The notes beneath the pieces were generated by a model. The model had not been told where the DNA came from. It saw only the letters and a list, made by a program, of their open reading frames with translations, and did no database searches. DNA of 64,000 nucleotides from the NCBI GenBank assembly GCA_029204225.1, contig CM055111.1, positions 13,742,477-13,806,476 on the forward strand, in the 5' to 3' direction. Position 1 is the first letter of the stretch. Every line of letters starts with the position of its first letter. The translations under genes were made by a program, and so were the position numbers. Source of the DNA: Diphasiastrum complanatum (taxonomy: Eukaryota; Streptophyta; Lycopodiopsida; Lycopodiales; Lycopodiaceae). This document shows positions 10,854-22,413 of the stretch, piece by piece.

Positions 10854-11529
10854 TACGCTTGGAGCTTGGAGAAACATAAAGCAGAGTGCTTCAAGGTGCT
10901 ATTGACAAATCGACGAGTTGTTCGGGTCTTTTTTGTGGCGGGGATTTTCGTGAAATTCTCAACTTTTCATAATGGTTGCTGAAAATTTGTAAGAAGTTCT
11001 AAGTTAGCTCATTTTATTTATGAAAACATATTTGGTTGTGTTACTCTAATGTTTAGAATTGTGCATGCTTTTTGTAAATGAGTTGAATAAGCAGAATTTT
11101 GGTTCCTAATTCACAATTATGGTTTAATTGTATACTAGCCAGATTGCATGCCTACTTTACGTACTTTTATCGTAGTGTTTTCTTTTTTGCTATGGTGAAT
11201 GGGATGTGACCTTGGTCTAATTTTTGTAATCAATATAGCATGAAAGGAACGCTGCAAAGGGATATAGAGTGTTTGCATATTGTCAATTGTGAGGTGGTTA
11301 AGACTTTGTAGATTGCATGTCTTCATTGTTATGTTGGGTATTATTCTAGACATAAGACTGATGTATTTTATGAAAATGGATTGTGTCTACCCCAACCGCA
11401 ATTTCCATAAGAATTTTGGTAAACAATCTCTAAGGATTTGGAAATTAATCTTAATTTCGAGAAAACTGGACTTTAATTTTAGTTTAAATCAAATGGAGAG
11501 ACATTCAAAGACTAAAACTTATAAGTAAT
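10854..11529. other. No gene recognised
   Basis: AT-rich sequence without any recognisable domain; probably the internal region or flank of the preceding LTR element. No TOP3A exon could be found here on the minus strand. Confidence 0.4.
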
Positions 11530-11993
11530 CCAGTGATGTAAACAGAATGAAAGTAAATGTGATCTTTCTGTAGTGTTTGTATTTGGATTGATACACAATT
11601 CCTGCAACTTTAAGACGAGCACACAAAAGTACATGTTGTGGCAAGGACCACCCGACCAATTGTCTAACAAATGGCTAGACAGGCCCAAGCCAATCTCTAT
11701 AGAGGATACTACCGTAGCAAGAACGTAGAAGCATTGATTGATCAACGATACATACAATGTGTCGAAACTAGTGGGATGAGGGTATAGATATACTCTCCCA
11801 AACCCTAACCTCCATACGACATGCAGATTCTCCTCTCAAGATAATCCCCTTTCCTGCATAGCTATGGTACCCAATATAGAGATCATCCACAACAACCCTT
11901 GCATGAGGCAATGCCTTAACCAAATAGGGATATAGGACCTACTTCAGGTTAAGGGCTACCCTACAGCAACATTTCCCAACATGGTATCAAAGC
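11530..11993 (+). mobile_element. LTR ending in primer site downstream of TOP3A exon 2
   Basis: The stretch ends CCCAACA followed by TGGTATCAAAGC at 11,982-11,993, the usual LTR-end/tRNA-iMet primer-site pairing. The 5' end of the LTR is only guessed. Because TOP3A runs on the minus strand, this insertion lies downstream of exon 2, either inside a following intron or in sequence that replaced later exons. Confidence 0.55.
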
Positions 11994-12448
11994 TATCATC
12001 GACCTTGTGAGCCCTTGCAAACTACTTGCAAAGAACCCTTTACTATGGAGTCAATACTCAGGTTGTATGACTTCCAAGAGTAAGTCTTTCTTTAGCTCTA
12101 GAGTCTTGATCTTTGACATCGACTCCCTTTTCCCTCAGAACTAGCTTAGCAATCCAATAATGTTTATGTAGTTGAAATTCCCTACATAGGTAGGGATACA
12201 AAGGTCTGCACTAAGGTTTTGTTGCTCCCAGTTCCAAGGATCTCAAGCACTCAAATCTCAAGATTATGCATAAAACTTAGAGAAGGCAAAGAGATCATTT
12301 TATAGTGATTGTGCCTTTCTAGGATTGAATTTTCATTCATCTGCTGGATTTTGGTACCTCAATCACAAATACAGATTCGAATTTCACAATGTTTAGTATG
12401 CAAGGTAATTAGACTAGGTTTCATAAGATGAGACATTAAAAACAAAAC

Positions 12449-12627
12449 CTTTCGATGAGAGCTGAAAAATGGGCCCGCCAAATGTTAAGATGTGGATTTG
12501 TACTTCGGCATACATCCACCACTTCAAAGGCAATGTTTTCACCCTCTCTATCACAATCCAGCCACAACACCAACCACTGACAACGCCTCGCTTCCTCTTC
12601 TAACGTTCTCTGCAAAGCCTGCTTGTC
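12449..12627 (-). CDS. TOP3A: DNA topoisomerase 3-alpha, exon 2
   Basis: The exon starts after a good acceptor (TTTTTGCAG|GACAAG) and ends GAAAG before GTTTTG, giving 179 bases that continue exon 1 in phase 0. It encodes [15 protein letters not shown], then [20 protein letters not shown], then [19 protein letters not shown] is the DxDxE metal-binding motif of the TOPRIM fold; counting from the SRQ start it lies near residues 119-125. Type IA topoisomerase III relaxes negatively supercoiled DNA and, with RecQ helicase and RMI, dissolves recombination intermediates in the nucleus. The next expected exon (with the DARQEIDLRIG segment) was not found down to base 1, so the gene is either cut by the window or truncated. 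Confidence 0.9.
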
Positions 12628-13339
12628 CTGCAAAAACATACTCTCAGGTATTACAAGCTCCATCTAAATCAAATGTCAAGTCTTCATGCCCTTTAACAGC
12701 AAGTTATGCTTGGCTTACTTTTTTTTCAGCATAATTGAATGATCGACTTTGTCATTTTCAATGTGAAAGAATTGTCATGAATTGGAGGTTAACTGATTGA
12801 TTGTAAAGAAAACTACAACCTGTTAAGGTCATCTGGTGCTTAAGTTTGTAATAACAGACCATACTTATCTATATTGAAGATTCGGTGAAAGAAACAAAAG
12901 CCTAGGCTACAGCGACTGCAACTAGCTGGAATAACAGGACAATTCTCACTTCAAAACTTTCTTCAGTGGCATTTGTGTCACCCGCAGTGATAAAGTCACG
13001 TAATCTCTGTTCAAACTTCAAATCATATGAACACTTTTTGTATGTGGGAATGTTCTTGTTAGTGACCGTGAGGGTCATCTCAAAAGTTAAGGCAAGCCCA
13101 TCAGGGCGAGACTTAACTTCAAAAATTACACGAACCGTCCGTTAAGGTGTGAACATTCCCTTATGTAAAGGATGAACAAAAATTTTACTTACTTTCACCC
13201 AACACGCTTGTAAGATGTGATGTAAAACAAGATCTGGCCATTATGCTTTACAAAAATTTTCTTTACCAAATCGGTCAGAATCTTTACCAGCAGTATAAAA
13301 ATATCTATGGGCTTGTACATTTCTGAGTACAGACTATAG

Positions 13340-13556
13340 CAAAGTTCACCAAGGCACAGGTTGGGGTCTGAGTGCCGTGAAAAGTGCCGTACCACGTCGC
13401 AGGTGTCGTGGTACGGCACCTGGTTTTTTTTTAAGTTTTTGAACCAAAAAATGACTTTAAAAAGAAAAAGAAAAAAGCCGGGTGCCGTGGAAGTGAAGTT
13501 GCACGGACGGAGCCCGTGCCGTACCAGGTGCCGTGGTGGGGGCACTTGGAACTTCG
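13340..13556. mobile_element. hAT-like MITE in TOP3A intron 1
   Basis: A 217-bp GC-richer block is flanked by identical 8-bp GACTATAG at 13,332-13,339 and 13,557-13,564. Its ends form an imperfect terminal inverted repeat: CAAAGTTCACCAAGGCAC on the left, and CGAAGTTCCAAGTGCC read inward from the right. Inside are inverted GGTGCCGT/ACGGCACC words that could fold into a long hairpin. An 8-bp target duplication plus C-A/G-AAG termini fits a non-autonomous hAT element. It carries no gene. Confidence 0.75.
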
Positions 13557-13569
13557 GACTATAGCTTAC

Positions 13570-14243
13570 CAGGCAGGTAAAAATTTATGGAGGGAACATT
13601 TACACCTTGGAATGGAATTTCATCTTAGTTCAAAAACTTGAGGCAATTCTTTACCAATGTACAAATGGATTTACATAATAGTCCAAAAAAACTAAAGCAA
13701 TCCTTTACTGAAGCGGGCATGACACCTTGAAAAGGGTTTTATAGCGGGGAATGAATTTTCATTACAGCTCAAAAAATTGGAGGCAATTTTTTACTGAAGC
13801 AAGCATGACGCCTTACGAAAGCGATTATAACGAGGAAAAGATTTTCATTTTCAAAAAAATTGACGGAATCCTTTACTGAAGAAGGCATGACACAAGCAAA
13901 AAAAAATTCAATGTAGCTCACAGAAAATTCAGGGACTGCTTTGCTGGAGCAAGCATGACACCATAAAAAGTGGGTTTACACTGAGAATGGATTTTCATCT
14001 TGGTTCAAAAAATTTGAGGGAATCCTGTACCAACCAATGCATGACACCTTAAAAAAGTGGGTATATTCAGGAAATGGGATTTTCATTCTAGTTCAGAGAA
14101 TTCGACAGAATCCTTTTACTAGAACAGGCATGACAACTTAGAAAGTAGCTATACTCAGGGAATAGATTTCATTAGAGTTCAAAAAGTTTAAGGGAATCCT
14201 TTACTAAAGCAGGCAGGACACAGCACACAAAAAGCGGGTATAC
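13570..14243. repeat. ~85-bp degenerate tandem array in TOP3A intron 1
   Basis: About eight units share (plus strand) the anchor GAATCCTTTACTGAAGCAGGCATGACACC, split here as GAATCCTTTACT then AAGCAGGCATGACACC. Anchors occur near 13,644, 13,698, 13,783, 13,866, 13,935, 14,019, 14,108 and 14,191; most spacings are 83-89 bp, with two shorter ones. Each unit also carries a GGGTATACTGAGGAATG-like word. In the last unit this word is the exon-1/intron-1 boundary itself, so the array appears to have grown from the splice-donor region. Confidence 0.8.
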
Positions 14244-14558
14244 CTGAGGAATGCGCTTCCTCACAGGAGCCTCATACAGTACTGCAGGATCACAGGAGTG
14301 CCATTTTCTGAATTGATCCTCGAATTCCAGCTCCATCAGATGGCCCGTCACAGAGGTCATGGACATAAGGCAGGGCTGGTTCCCGATGGTGTAGGCAAAT
14401 TCAAATATTTTGTTGTAAACAGAGCGGCCCTCTCGCACCCGTAGATTTCCATGCGAAAGAATACCTGCCACGGCTTTTGCAACCGATGGCTTCTCCGCCA
14501 CATTCAACACTCGCACCTGCCTCGACATATCTTCTTCCTCCTCCTCCTGCGATCGCAT
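14244..14558 (-). CDS. TOP3A: DNA topoisomerase 3-alpha, exon 1 (start of gene)
   Basis: The exon encodes the N-terminus of plant TOP3[21 protein letters not shown] carries the conserved TOPRIM glutamate (in EKPSVAK), followed by [28 protein letters not shown] and [19 protein letters not shown]. Two starts are possible: ATG at 14,558 (adds RSQEEEEED) or ATG at 14,528 ([10 protein letters not shown]). The second is preferred because family members begin MSR or similar. With it, exon 1 is 285 bases (95 codons) and ends CCTCAG|GTATAC. The intron to exon 2 is 1616 bases and holds a MITE and a tandem array. Both exons are intact, so the gene may be expressed. Confidence 0.9.
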
Positions 14559-14699
14559 GCATCGATGACTGAAACTGTGAAAAAAAGTATCCTCATTCCT
14601 TGGTGGATTTTTGTGATCCCTTTTGGCGGGAAACCAGAAGCAAGTGAGGTTTCTGCTGGGCCAGCCCCGTGTCTTAGGGGTAGTTTCACACTACATTGC

Positions 14700-15110
14700 C
14701 CACATTGTGCTCAAGTTCTCCTTGTCACTAGAGTATGCACAAGCAGTTAATGCCAAGCGATCTAGGAGTAAATATGCCCAACGATCCAGCTTAAGTGAGA
14801 GAGTGTGCGTAAGTTTCACTTGTCACTAAAGTATGCATAAGCAATAAATGCCAAGCGTTCAAGTGCTCATCCAACAATCCAGCGTAAGTGAGAAACGTTG
14901 CCAAGTGCTCATCCGACGATCCAGCTTAAGTGAGAGAGTGTGCTTAAGTTCTAGTTGTCACTAGAGTATGCATAAGCAATAAATGCCAAGTGTCCATCCA
15001 ACAATCCACCTTAAGTTAGAGATGGTGCCAAGTGCCCATCCAACGATCTAGCTCTCTCAGCATCCAACGATCTAGCTTAAGTGAGAGAGCTAGATTGTTG
15101 GATGTGCACT
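14700..15110. repeat. ~115-135-bp tandem repeats upstream of TOP3A
   Basis: Three successive units (starting near 14,713, 14,820 and 14,951) share TTGTCACTAGAGTATGCATA, AAGCAATAAATGCCAAG and CATCCAACGATCCAGCTTAA followed by GTGAGAGAGTGTGC. The last unit has an extra inverted piece, CTAGCTTAAGTGAGAGAGCTAG. The array begins ~140-170 bases upstream of the TOP3A start codon, where a promoter would be expected, so it may contribute regulatory sites. No TATA box is convincing. Confidence 0.8.
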
Positions 15111-16191
<1,081 letters not shown>

Positions 16192-16289
16192 CATTACTGC
16201 ATTTCATTATTTGATTATATGAACTCATTATCTGATTTATCATTAAAAACTGTCATTGTTATGATATTGAATGATGAACAATCCCACAA

Positions 16290-17048
16290 CCCATGGGAAA
16301 ATGAAGAACGCGAAAAACCGTGAGGGACAATGAATTCTTGGAATATTGATGATGACCCAAACCCATTGAGGATTAAATTGCAAAAGGGGCTCACTAGCAC
16401 TACAATTGACTTCTATGTGTCGATTGAGTATTTATTTTATGATGCCACCAAAGAGCACCATGGTAAGGTCAAGATGGTGTGTAGGTCGTTGGCATCTTTG
16501 AATTTGATGGTTCCAAAATCGAAGGGAGAAGAGGATGCTACTACTTTGAACTCAACAAATCTAAATGGTTGTTTGTGGTTCATTTAAACTTAAACCAGTG
16601 TCAACGTTTGACAAAGGAAGATCTAGAATAGAAAAGAAAGTGATTGAAATTGAAAATAAGTATCTTCATTTTCCTACTTATTTTCGATTTCAATCACTTT
16701 CTTTTATGTTCTATAGCGTCCTCTATCAAACGTTGACACTTGCTTAAATTTAAATGAACCACATGCAAACATTTAGATTTGTTGAGTTTAGAGTAGCAAT
16801 TTCTCTCTCTATTCGATTTTGCAAACCATCAGATTCAAGGACTGCCAAGGGCTTGCACACCATCTTAAGGTCCTCTTTGGTGCCATCATAAAACAAATAC
16901 TCAATCATTGTATACAAGTCACTTCTAGTGCTAATGAGCTTCTATTGCAATTTAATCCTCAACAAGGTTGGGTCATCATTAATATTCCAACTAGTAATTG
17001 CACCCTTCATTTTTTCCCTCACAGTTGTGTTTTTCATTTTTCCCTGTG
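16290..17048. repeat. Near-perfect hairpin: two ~373-bp arms with a 12-nt loop
   Basis: The left arm (about 16,290-16,662) and right arm (about 16,675-17,048) are reverse complements along their whole length with scattered mismatches. The inner ends are GATTGAAATTGAAAATAAGTA and TACTTATTTTCGATTTCAATC; the loop is TCTTCATTTTCC. The left arm has an 85-codon frame (16,330-16,587, DDDPNPLRIKLQKGL..., VSIEYLFYDATKEHHGKVKM), and the right arm encodes a decayed version on the minus strand. The duplicated unit was therefore a piece of a coding sequence I do not recognise. A transcript would fold into long double-stranded RNA. Confidence 0.9.
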
Positions 17049-17904
17049 TTTTATCAAAGTTGAAAACCCTATTGTTGTTTGAACTTGAAATGTTAGTGAA
17101 CAATCGATATATGTACTAGTATTGTCATCGTAGCTATGACTCAGTATCCATAAAAGCTCCATTACAAAACTCAGTACAACAAGCATGGAAAGAGCGAGTA
17201 CTTCAGCTTCAAACTTATCAGTGATGTCTCATATTTTGGATTATCTACTCCCATGCATGAGGGTGGTGTTGTAGTTAACGGATTATCTCTTTGCCCCCCA
17301 AAACATTGCCTATTCAACTTTCAAAAACGGTGATCAAGCGGCAAGTATTTGTGATGATTTTTGTAGACCACTTTTTTCAACATATTTGTGTTAGGTTGAC
17401 CCTTTAAATGTGGCCCACACATGTAACATGCGTTATAACTTGATGTGTTTAAACCTGCATAGTTTGTAAAGTAAATGTGAGATAAGCTTAGTAAAATGTA
17501 CTCAATCCAAGATATCATAGGACATAGTATCTACTTGAACGTTCCCAAAACCGATTCGTATGACAATATATATACCTGAACGTTCACTTAATCTGGGTAG
17601 TCATGCATTTTCTACATTAAAATTCCATGAACAATGAAGTTTATTTCTTGAATAGGTCTTGAAATGTTGTAAGCATGAATACCATTCCAAAAAATGCACA
17701 ATTCCTTTACCGAAGTTGTAAGATACACATCCATGTTCTTGGCCTTGTACTTTTTTGAAATCAATAAAACTAATAACAAGTGTCCAGTTTTTATACTCAA
17801 TCATGGAGGCATATTATAATTAACGAGTACAACTGGCCATGTGAACCAAGCTAATGCCTGAATGCTAAAAGGATTACACCATCCATAGCAAGGCTAAATA
17901 TGTT
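17049..17904. other. No gene recognised
   Basis: AT-rich sequence with no supported feature. It could be the non-coding 3' side of the CACTA remnant that follows. Confidence 0.4.
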
Positions 17905-18560
17905 GTGTTATGCGTTTAGTACCCGAATAATAATGTGACACTACGATCACTCCAATTGTATGTTGCTTGAAGGTTTAGAATAAAAAATGATGTAGCTAGT
18001 CTCGAAATTGATGCTCTTGGATCTGCCTCTTTGCGTAATAAAATCTCGTCCTTATCCATGTCAAATTGTTCATGAACTCCATCTTCATTAGAAGATGCGT
18101 GCGCAACGTCATTCACATTTGCTTCAAAGTAAGATTCCAACATATTGTGCATTGCTTCATCGTGTTGTACCTCATCATCATCATCATTAGAATCAAGTGC
18201 ATTACTCTTTTCTCCAATTTTATTTGCCTCTTGAATTTGTCTCATTCTTTCTTCTCTCATGTGTATCAAAACTTGACGATGATTGTAACTAAACATGGAT
18301 GGATCAACTATGTGGAATGGCAAGCGATTTATTGGCTACACATATAAAACTAATATTCAATAAGTAACATAAATAGAGTGATGACCACTATATTATAGTA
18401 CAAAAAAACAATCATATAAAATTAACAAATCTCAACGTCTTCCAAATTCGATGGTTGACCCTCATCTTTTCGTCCAAACTTCCACAAATGATTTTCAACA
18501 ATGGATCTTTCACGCATCTTTTCCCATCACACTTGACGCATGTGCACCATATTTTATCTT
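17905..18560 (-). pseudogene. CACTA (En/Spm) transposase fragment, TNP2 N-terminal part
   Basis: The 135-codon frame 17,916-18,323 has an acidic run (SNDDDDEVQHDEAMHNMLESYF), then ILNLQATYNWSDRSVTLLFG. The latter resembles the 'L....W(S/T)(N/D)(K/R)SF..LL' block of plant CACTA TNP2 proteins. Upstream on the same strand, CDGKRCVKDPLLKIICG can be read near 18,480-18,530, in the position of the usual transposase-associated domain. The catalytic region is not present. It belongs to a dead cut-and-paste element. The assignment is moderate. Confidence 0.5.
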
Positions 18561-19026
18561 GAGAATAGGTTTTTTATGAGAAACAAAAATCAAGAACATG
18601 TCACTTTTGAACAACATTCCACATCATGTTTAACCTATAGTAATTAATTCTTTATCAATGTACAAACATGTATGTCATTTACTATGTTTACTTGAGTAGT
18701 GTCTTCTTTGCTAGAATGCAATTCATCTCCTTGTGAAAAATTGCATATATGCACAAGTACAAACACAAATAACATGAAATTAGTCAATTTTAGAAAACGT
18801 TGATTCTTATGTTTTGATTTTTAGATCGTACGATTCTTATATGATTCTTTTGCATCTTGTTGCAGATTATAAACGCATGTTTATCTTTTTTTTTATGAAA
18901 GTCTAACTCTAATATGCATTAAAGCTTTGTAATTGATTTTTTTTTTCTACTTTATTTCAATATATTTTTTGGATTAAGGTTTAACATTCAAGCATTAGGG
19001 TTCATTGTAATGTATTGTATGTTATG
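18561..19026. other. No gene recognised
   Basis: Strongly AT-rich sequence with T and A runs, lying between oppositely oriented CACTA-like reading frames. It may be their shared 5' region. Confidence 0.4.
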
Positions 19027-19950
19027 AATGTCGGGGTCTGGAAGTAGTGAGAGCAGTGGAGATTATGTTTCAATTTTTTACGCATCACTAACTTCCGAGC
19101 AAAAAGCACAATTGCAAAATTTGATGCTTAGTCAAGGTGAGGGTACTAGACCCGCCTCACAAGCGACTCCCTCACCCCCCATATCAAAGAGTCCTCCATG
19201 AATCCCTACTATGACGTCGATTCGGAAGGGACTATTACACAAATCATAAGGGCAGAGTGGTTTTAGATAGAATGCATTCTTTATGCCAACATTATTTTGG
19301 TGACAAAATATTTGTGAGATGGGCTGAACAATCCGCAGACCTTAAATCATAGATTGTTAATGCTCTTCGTGAAGAATTTTCACAAGATGTGAAATTTGAC
19401 AAGAAATAAATAAATAAACATATGGGATAATAGATAAGACATCATCGTGATTCGGTATGATGAGCTTTTAAAGATGGGGAATTTATACTCCACTGGTGTT
19501 CAAGACATGATTGGAACTTGGTAAAAGCCGAGTCCAAAACACCAAAAAAAATATAGGCTTCAAAAAGATGCCGCCTTAGCTAGGATGCAAGGAGTAAGCA
19601 ATCCTAAGCTGGGATCAAGTGGGAAGGGAGGCTTGCAAAGAAGCATGGTAATAGAATCTAAACTCTACTAGTTTGTCTTTGATTTCATATAATTTACTTT
19701 TTTTTTAAATGCATTATGACTAGCTCCAACCCAACTCTAAACTAATATAAACCTAAATTGAATAGATAGCTGGTAGACTACGGATGTCTACCAACTAAAA
19801 AAGAGTACGACTATGCCTTTAGGGAATCTTATGAGGCATTAGTTGATAAATTGAAGAGCGAGGGTCATCCTCCATGTATAAATTTCTTTGAAACATTTGA
19901 ATTTTGTATTCGTCGTATATTATTATAAACACATGTTCACTCTTAACCAT
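19027..19950 (+). pseudogene. Possible CACTA second gene (TNPA / Transposase_24-like), broken
   Basis: Pieces in changing frames read MSGSGSSESSGDYVSIFYAS (19,030 on), then SLCQHYFGDKIFVRWAEQ followed by IVNALREEFSQDVKFDKK, then after a gap DVYQLKKEYDYAFRESYEA with LVDKLKSEGHPPC. Short helical segments of this kind occur in the second gene of plant CACTA elements (PF03004-like). There are several stops. It is divergent from the TNP2-like fragment at 17.9 kb. The call is tentative. Confidence 0.35.
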
Positions 19951-20050
19951 CAACATTAATTATTGTCTTTTTTGCTTGTGTTCATGCCGAGCAGACGTCA
20001 TGACGACAATGACGGATCATCAAGATCCTAGATTTGTGCCCTAGAGAATC

Positions 20051-20739
20051 TCTCATCTAGTACGACCATAGCATTTAATGGTAGGTTTCGAATTGTGGTT
20101 GCCACTCACAAGGAACTAATATACATTTCATTATACGAGTTTCACTGTGTGGTAACCCTAGGCATGTATAATCTCACTTTGAGGCTTGGTTAATTCGAGA
20201 TTGTGAAGTCCCAATGGTCTTAAATTCTTTCGAGGATTTGAGTTTAACTAAGGGCTCTTATGGCCTCTTATACCCTTGATTCCAAAAAGTGGTTATCGCT
20301 CTTGAATACCCTTATGCTTGATTCCAAAAGGTGGTCAACAATATCGCTCTTGAATTCTCTCCTTCTTTGAGGTTTTGAGTTTGAGGTTCAATTATGATTC
20401 CCTTTGCATTAACTCCTAGACATATGTGACTTGGTAGTTGATTTGTATTAAGTCAATTCCACTCCTTTCATTTCCAAATCCCTTGTGTTTGGTGATATTG
20501 AGTTTCCGTTGTCACATATTGCCCATTTTCCTTCTTCTGAGTTGTTTTGATTTGTGTGGTGTCACAAAAAGGCTTTATAAATGGTGGTGATAATATTCAT
20601 CTATGATACTTCTGGGCCATTGGGATTGATGTATGTTTGGATTATCCGATTTAAATGAGGAATATATCTCCCCTTATTAAACTATTACTCGTCAATTTTT
20701 TATCTTAATGGCATGTTAACAATGTGTGACTCTAAATTG
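20051..20739. other. No gene; short internal duplication
   Basis: A CTTGATTCCAAAA(A/G)GTGGT word followed by ATCGCTCTTGAAT occurs twice (about 20,275-20,307 and 20,328-20,366). Nothing else is recognised. Confidence 0.5.
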
Positions 20740-21075
20740 CGTAAGTGTGGGGGTCCATGTTCTAGGGTCTCCCGAACCAGACAAGGGCCTAATGTTCTAA
20801 TGGGGTCCCACTAGTTGTGAACCAGGTGACATGTCGATCTTGCATCCACACATGTGAAGGATAGTATGTTGTTGTTGTTGTATGGACAAGGACAATACCA
20901 TATTGGATCTTAGTGCTTATGATCATATCTTAGTGATTTATTCAATTCTAGCATGTGTAAAGTGATTATTTCTATCTTGTAGCTAAATCTAGATGTGCAC
21001 TCCAAATTGGTTGAAGATCTAAGATCCATCAAGTATATTTTGGACCTGATTTTTCCACATGGTATCAAATCAGGT
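20740..21075 (+). mobile_element. LTR-like 5' end with primer-site-like sequence
   Basis: A stretch beginning near TGTGGGGGTCCATG (20,746) ends TTTTCCACA followed by TGGTATCAAATCAGG at 21,060, an imperfect match to the tRNA-iMet primer site. Less than 100 bases later the minus-strand copia copy begins, so the element is truncated. The LTR's left edge is a guess. Confidence 0.4.
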
Positions 21076-21167
21076 TGTAGGCCAAATTTGGAGTATTTTC
21101 CAAAACTAGAGGTGGATTTGAGAGTGCCATAAATTCTATGTGGATTTGGAGATGTTTCTAGCTCAAA

Positions 21168-21497
21168 TCATGCATTTTCAAGTATAGAAAGTGGATCTTT
21201 GTAATTCAAGATAAGAGATGAATACTCTTTATCCATAGCTTCTTTCCAGAGATCTGAATCAGGCTGACTGAGTGCCTCTTGGACAGACGTTGGTTCCTGA
21301 ACAAGGTAGGCTGCAGACTCGTCGATGTATCGGTTAGGTGGCTTGCTTGCTCTTGAAGATCTTCTTAAAAATAGAGGAAGTTGATCATTTCCATCATACT
21401 GTAGTTGCTGAACTACAACATCATCATCTTTTGATTCGTCGTTGACTTGTTGTTCGTCAAAAGTAGAAGAGCTTGGACCTTCAATGGGAATAGTCAA
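21168..21497 (-). pseudogene. RT leader and truncated RT start of copia B copy 1
   Basis: The segment SSRASKPPNRYIDESAAYLV, then EALSQPDSDLWKEAMDKEYS, matches the lead-in to copia reverse transcriptase. It breaks off after EYSSLILNY, so all catalytic RT motifs are missing. Confidence 0.85.
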
Positions 21498-22404
21498 CTA
21501 AGGAACTGGAAAGTTCAACATGTTAGGAGAATCTGACAAGTCGGCTACATGGGGACTGCCTTTTCCTTTGAGGTCTTGAAATTGATCTTCGATGAAAATG
21601 ACATCTCGTCTAATGAATATCTTTGACTCGATGGAATCAAACAACTTGTAGGCTTGATCTGAAGTAGTGTAGCTGATGAAAATACATTTGATAATTTGGA
21701 AGTTGAGCTTCTTCCTAAGATCACGAGGTATCTGCGCAAAAGCAGTACATCCAGAAACTCGTAAGTTTGATAAAGAAGGTTTGGTACATGTACAAACTTC
21801 AAATGGTGTTTTGTCTGAGAGACCTTTAGTAGGACATTTGTTCTGAATATAGGTTGTTGTTGAAACAGCTTCAGCCCAGAAGGACTTCAAAAGTGTCACA
21901 TGTGATAACATGCACTTTGTCAATTCAACTAGGATTTTGTTCTTTATCTCAACAAGACCATTTGATTGAGGCAAATAGGAGGTAATGTATTGTTGCTCAA
22001 TGTTGTTGTTAAGGCAATACTCCTTGAATTCAATGGAGATGTATTCTTCCCCGTTATCTGACCTCAGTGCTTTGATTTGTTTGCCAGTTTGATTCTCAAC
22101 ATGCTCCTTGAATTGTCTGAATTTGATGAAAGCCTCTGATTTTTGTTTAATGAAATAAACAATTGTTCTTCTGGAGAATTCGTCAATAAAAGTAATGAAA
22201 TACATCTAGCAATAAAGGAGTTTGCATAGGTCCATATATATCTGTATGAACAACATCTAACAGACCTTTTGTTGCATGCCTATGTTTTGATCTAAAAGGA
22301 ATCCTAGTCTGCTTTCCAAAGATGTAGCTATGACAGACAGGGAGATCGACCTTACCAGAAGGATAGTCGAGATCAAGAACCATGGATTGTCTGGACATGT
22401 TCAA
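21498..22404 (-). pseudogene. Integrase of copia B copy 1
   Basis: Readable landmarks are CHSYIFGKQTRIPF, VVHTDIYGPMQTP (first catalytic aspartate), YFITFIDEFSRRTIVYFIKQ, ALRSDNGEEYISIEF (second aspartate) and YLPQSNGLVEIKNKILVELT (glutamate region). LKSFWAEAVSTTTYIQNKCP and RVSGCTAFAQIP follow, as expected C-terminal to the core. One frameshift near 22,200 splits the domain. Confidence 0.9.
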
Positions 22405-22413
22405 AACAAATGC

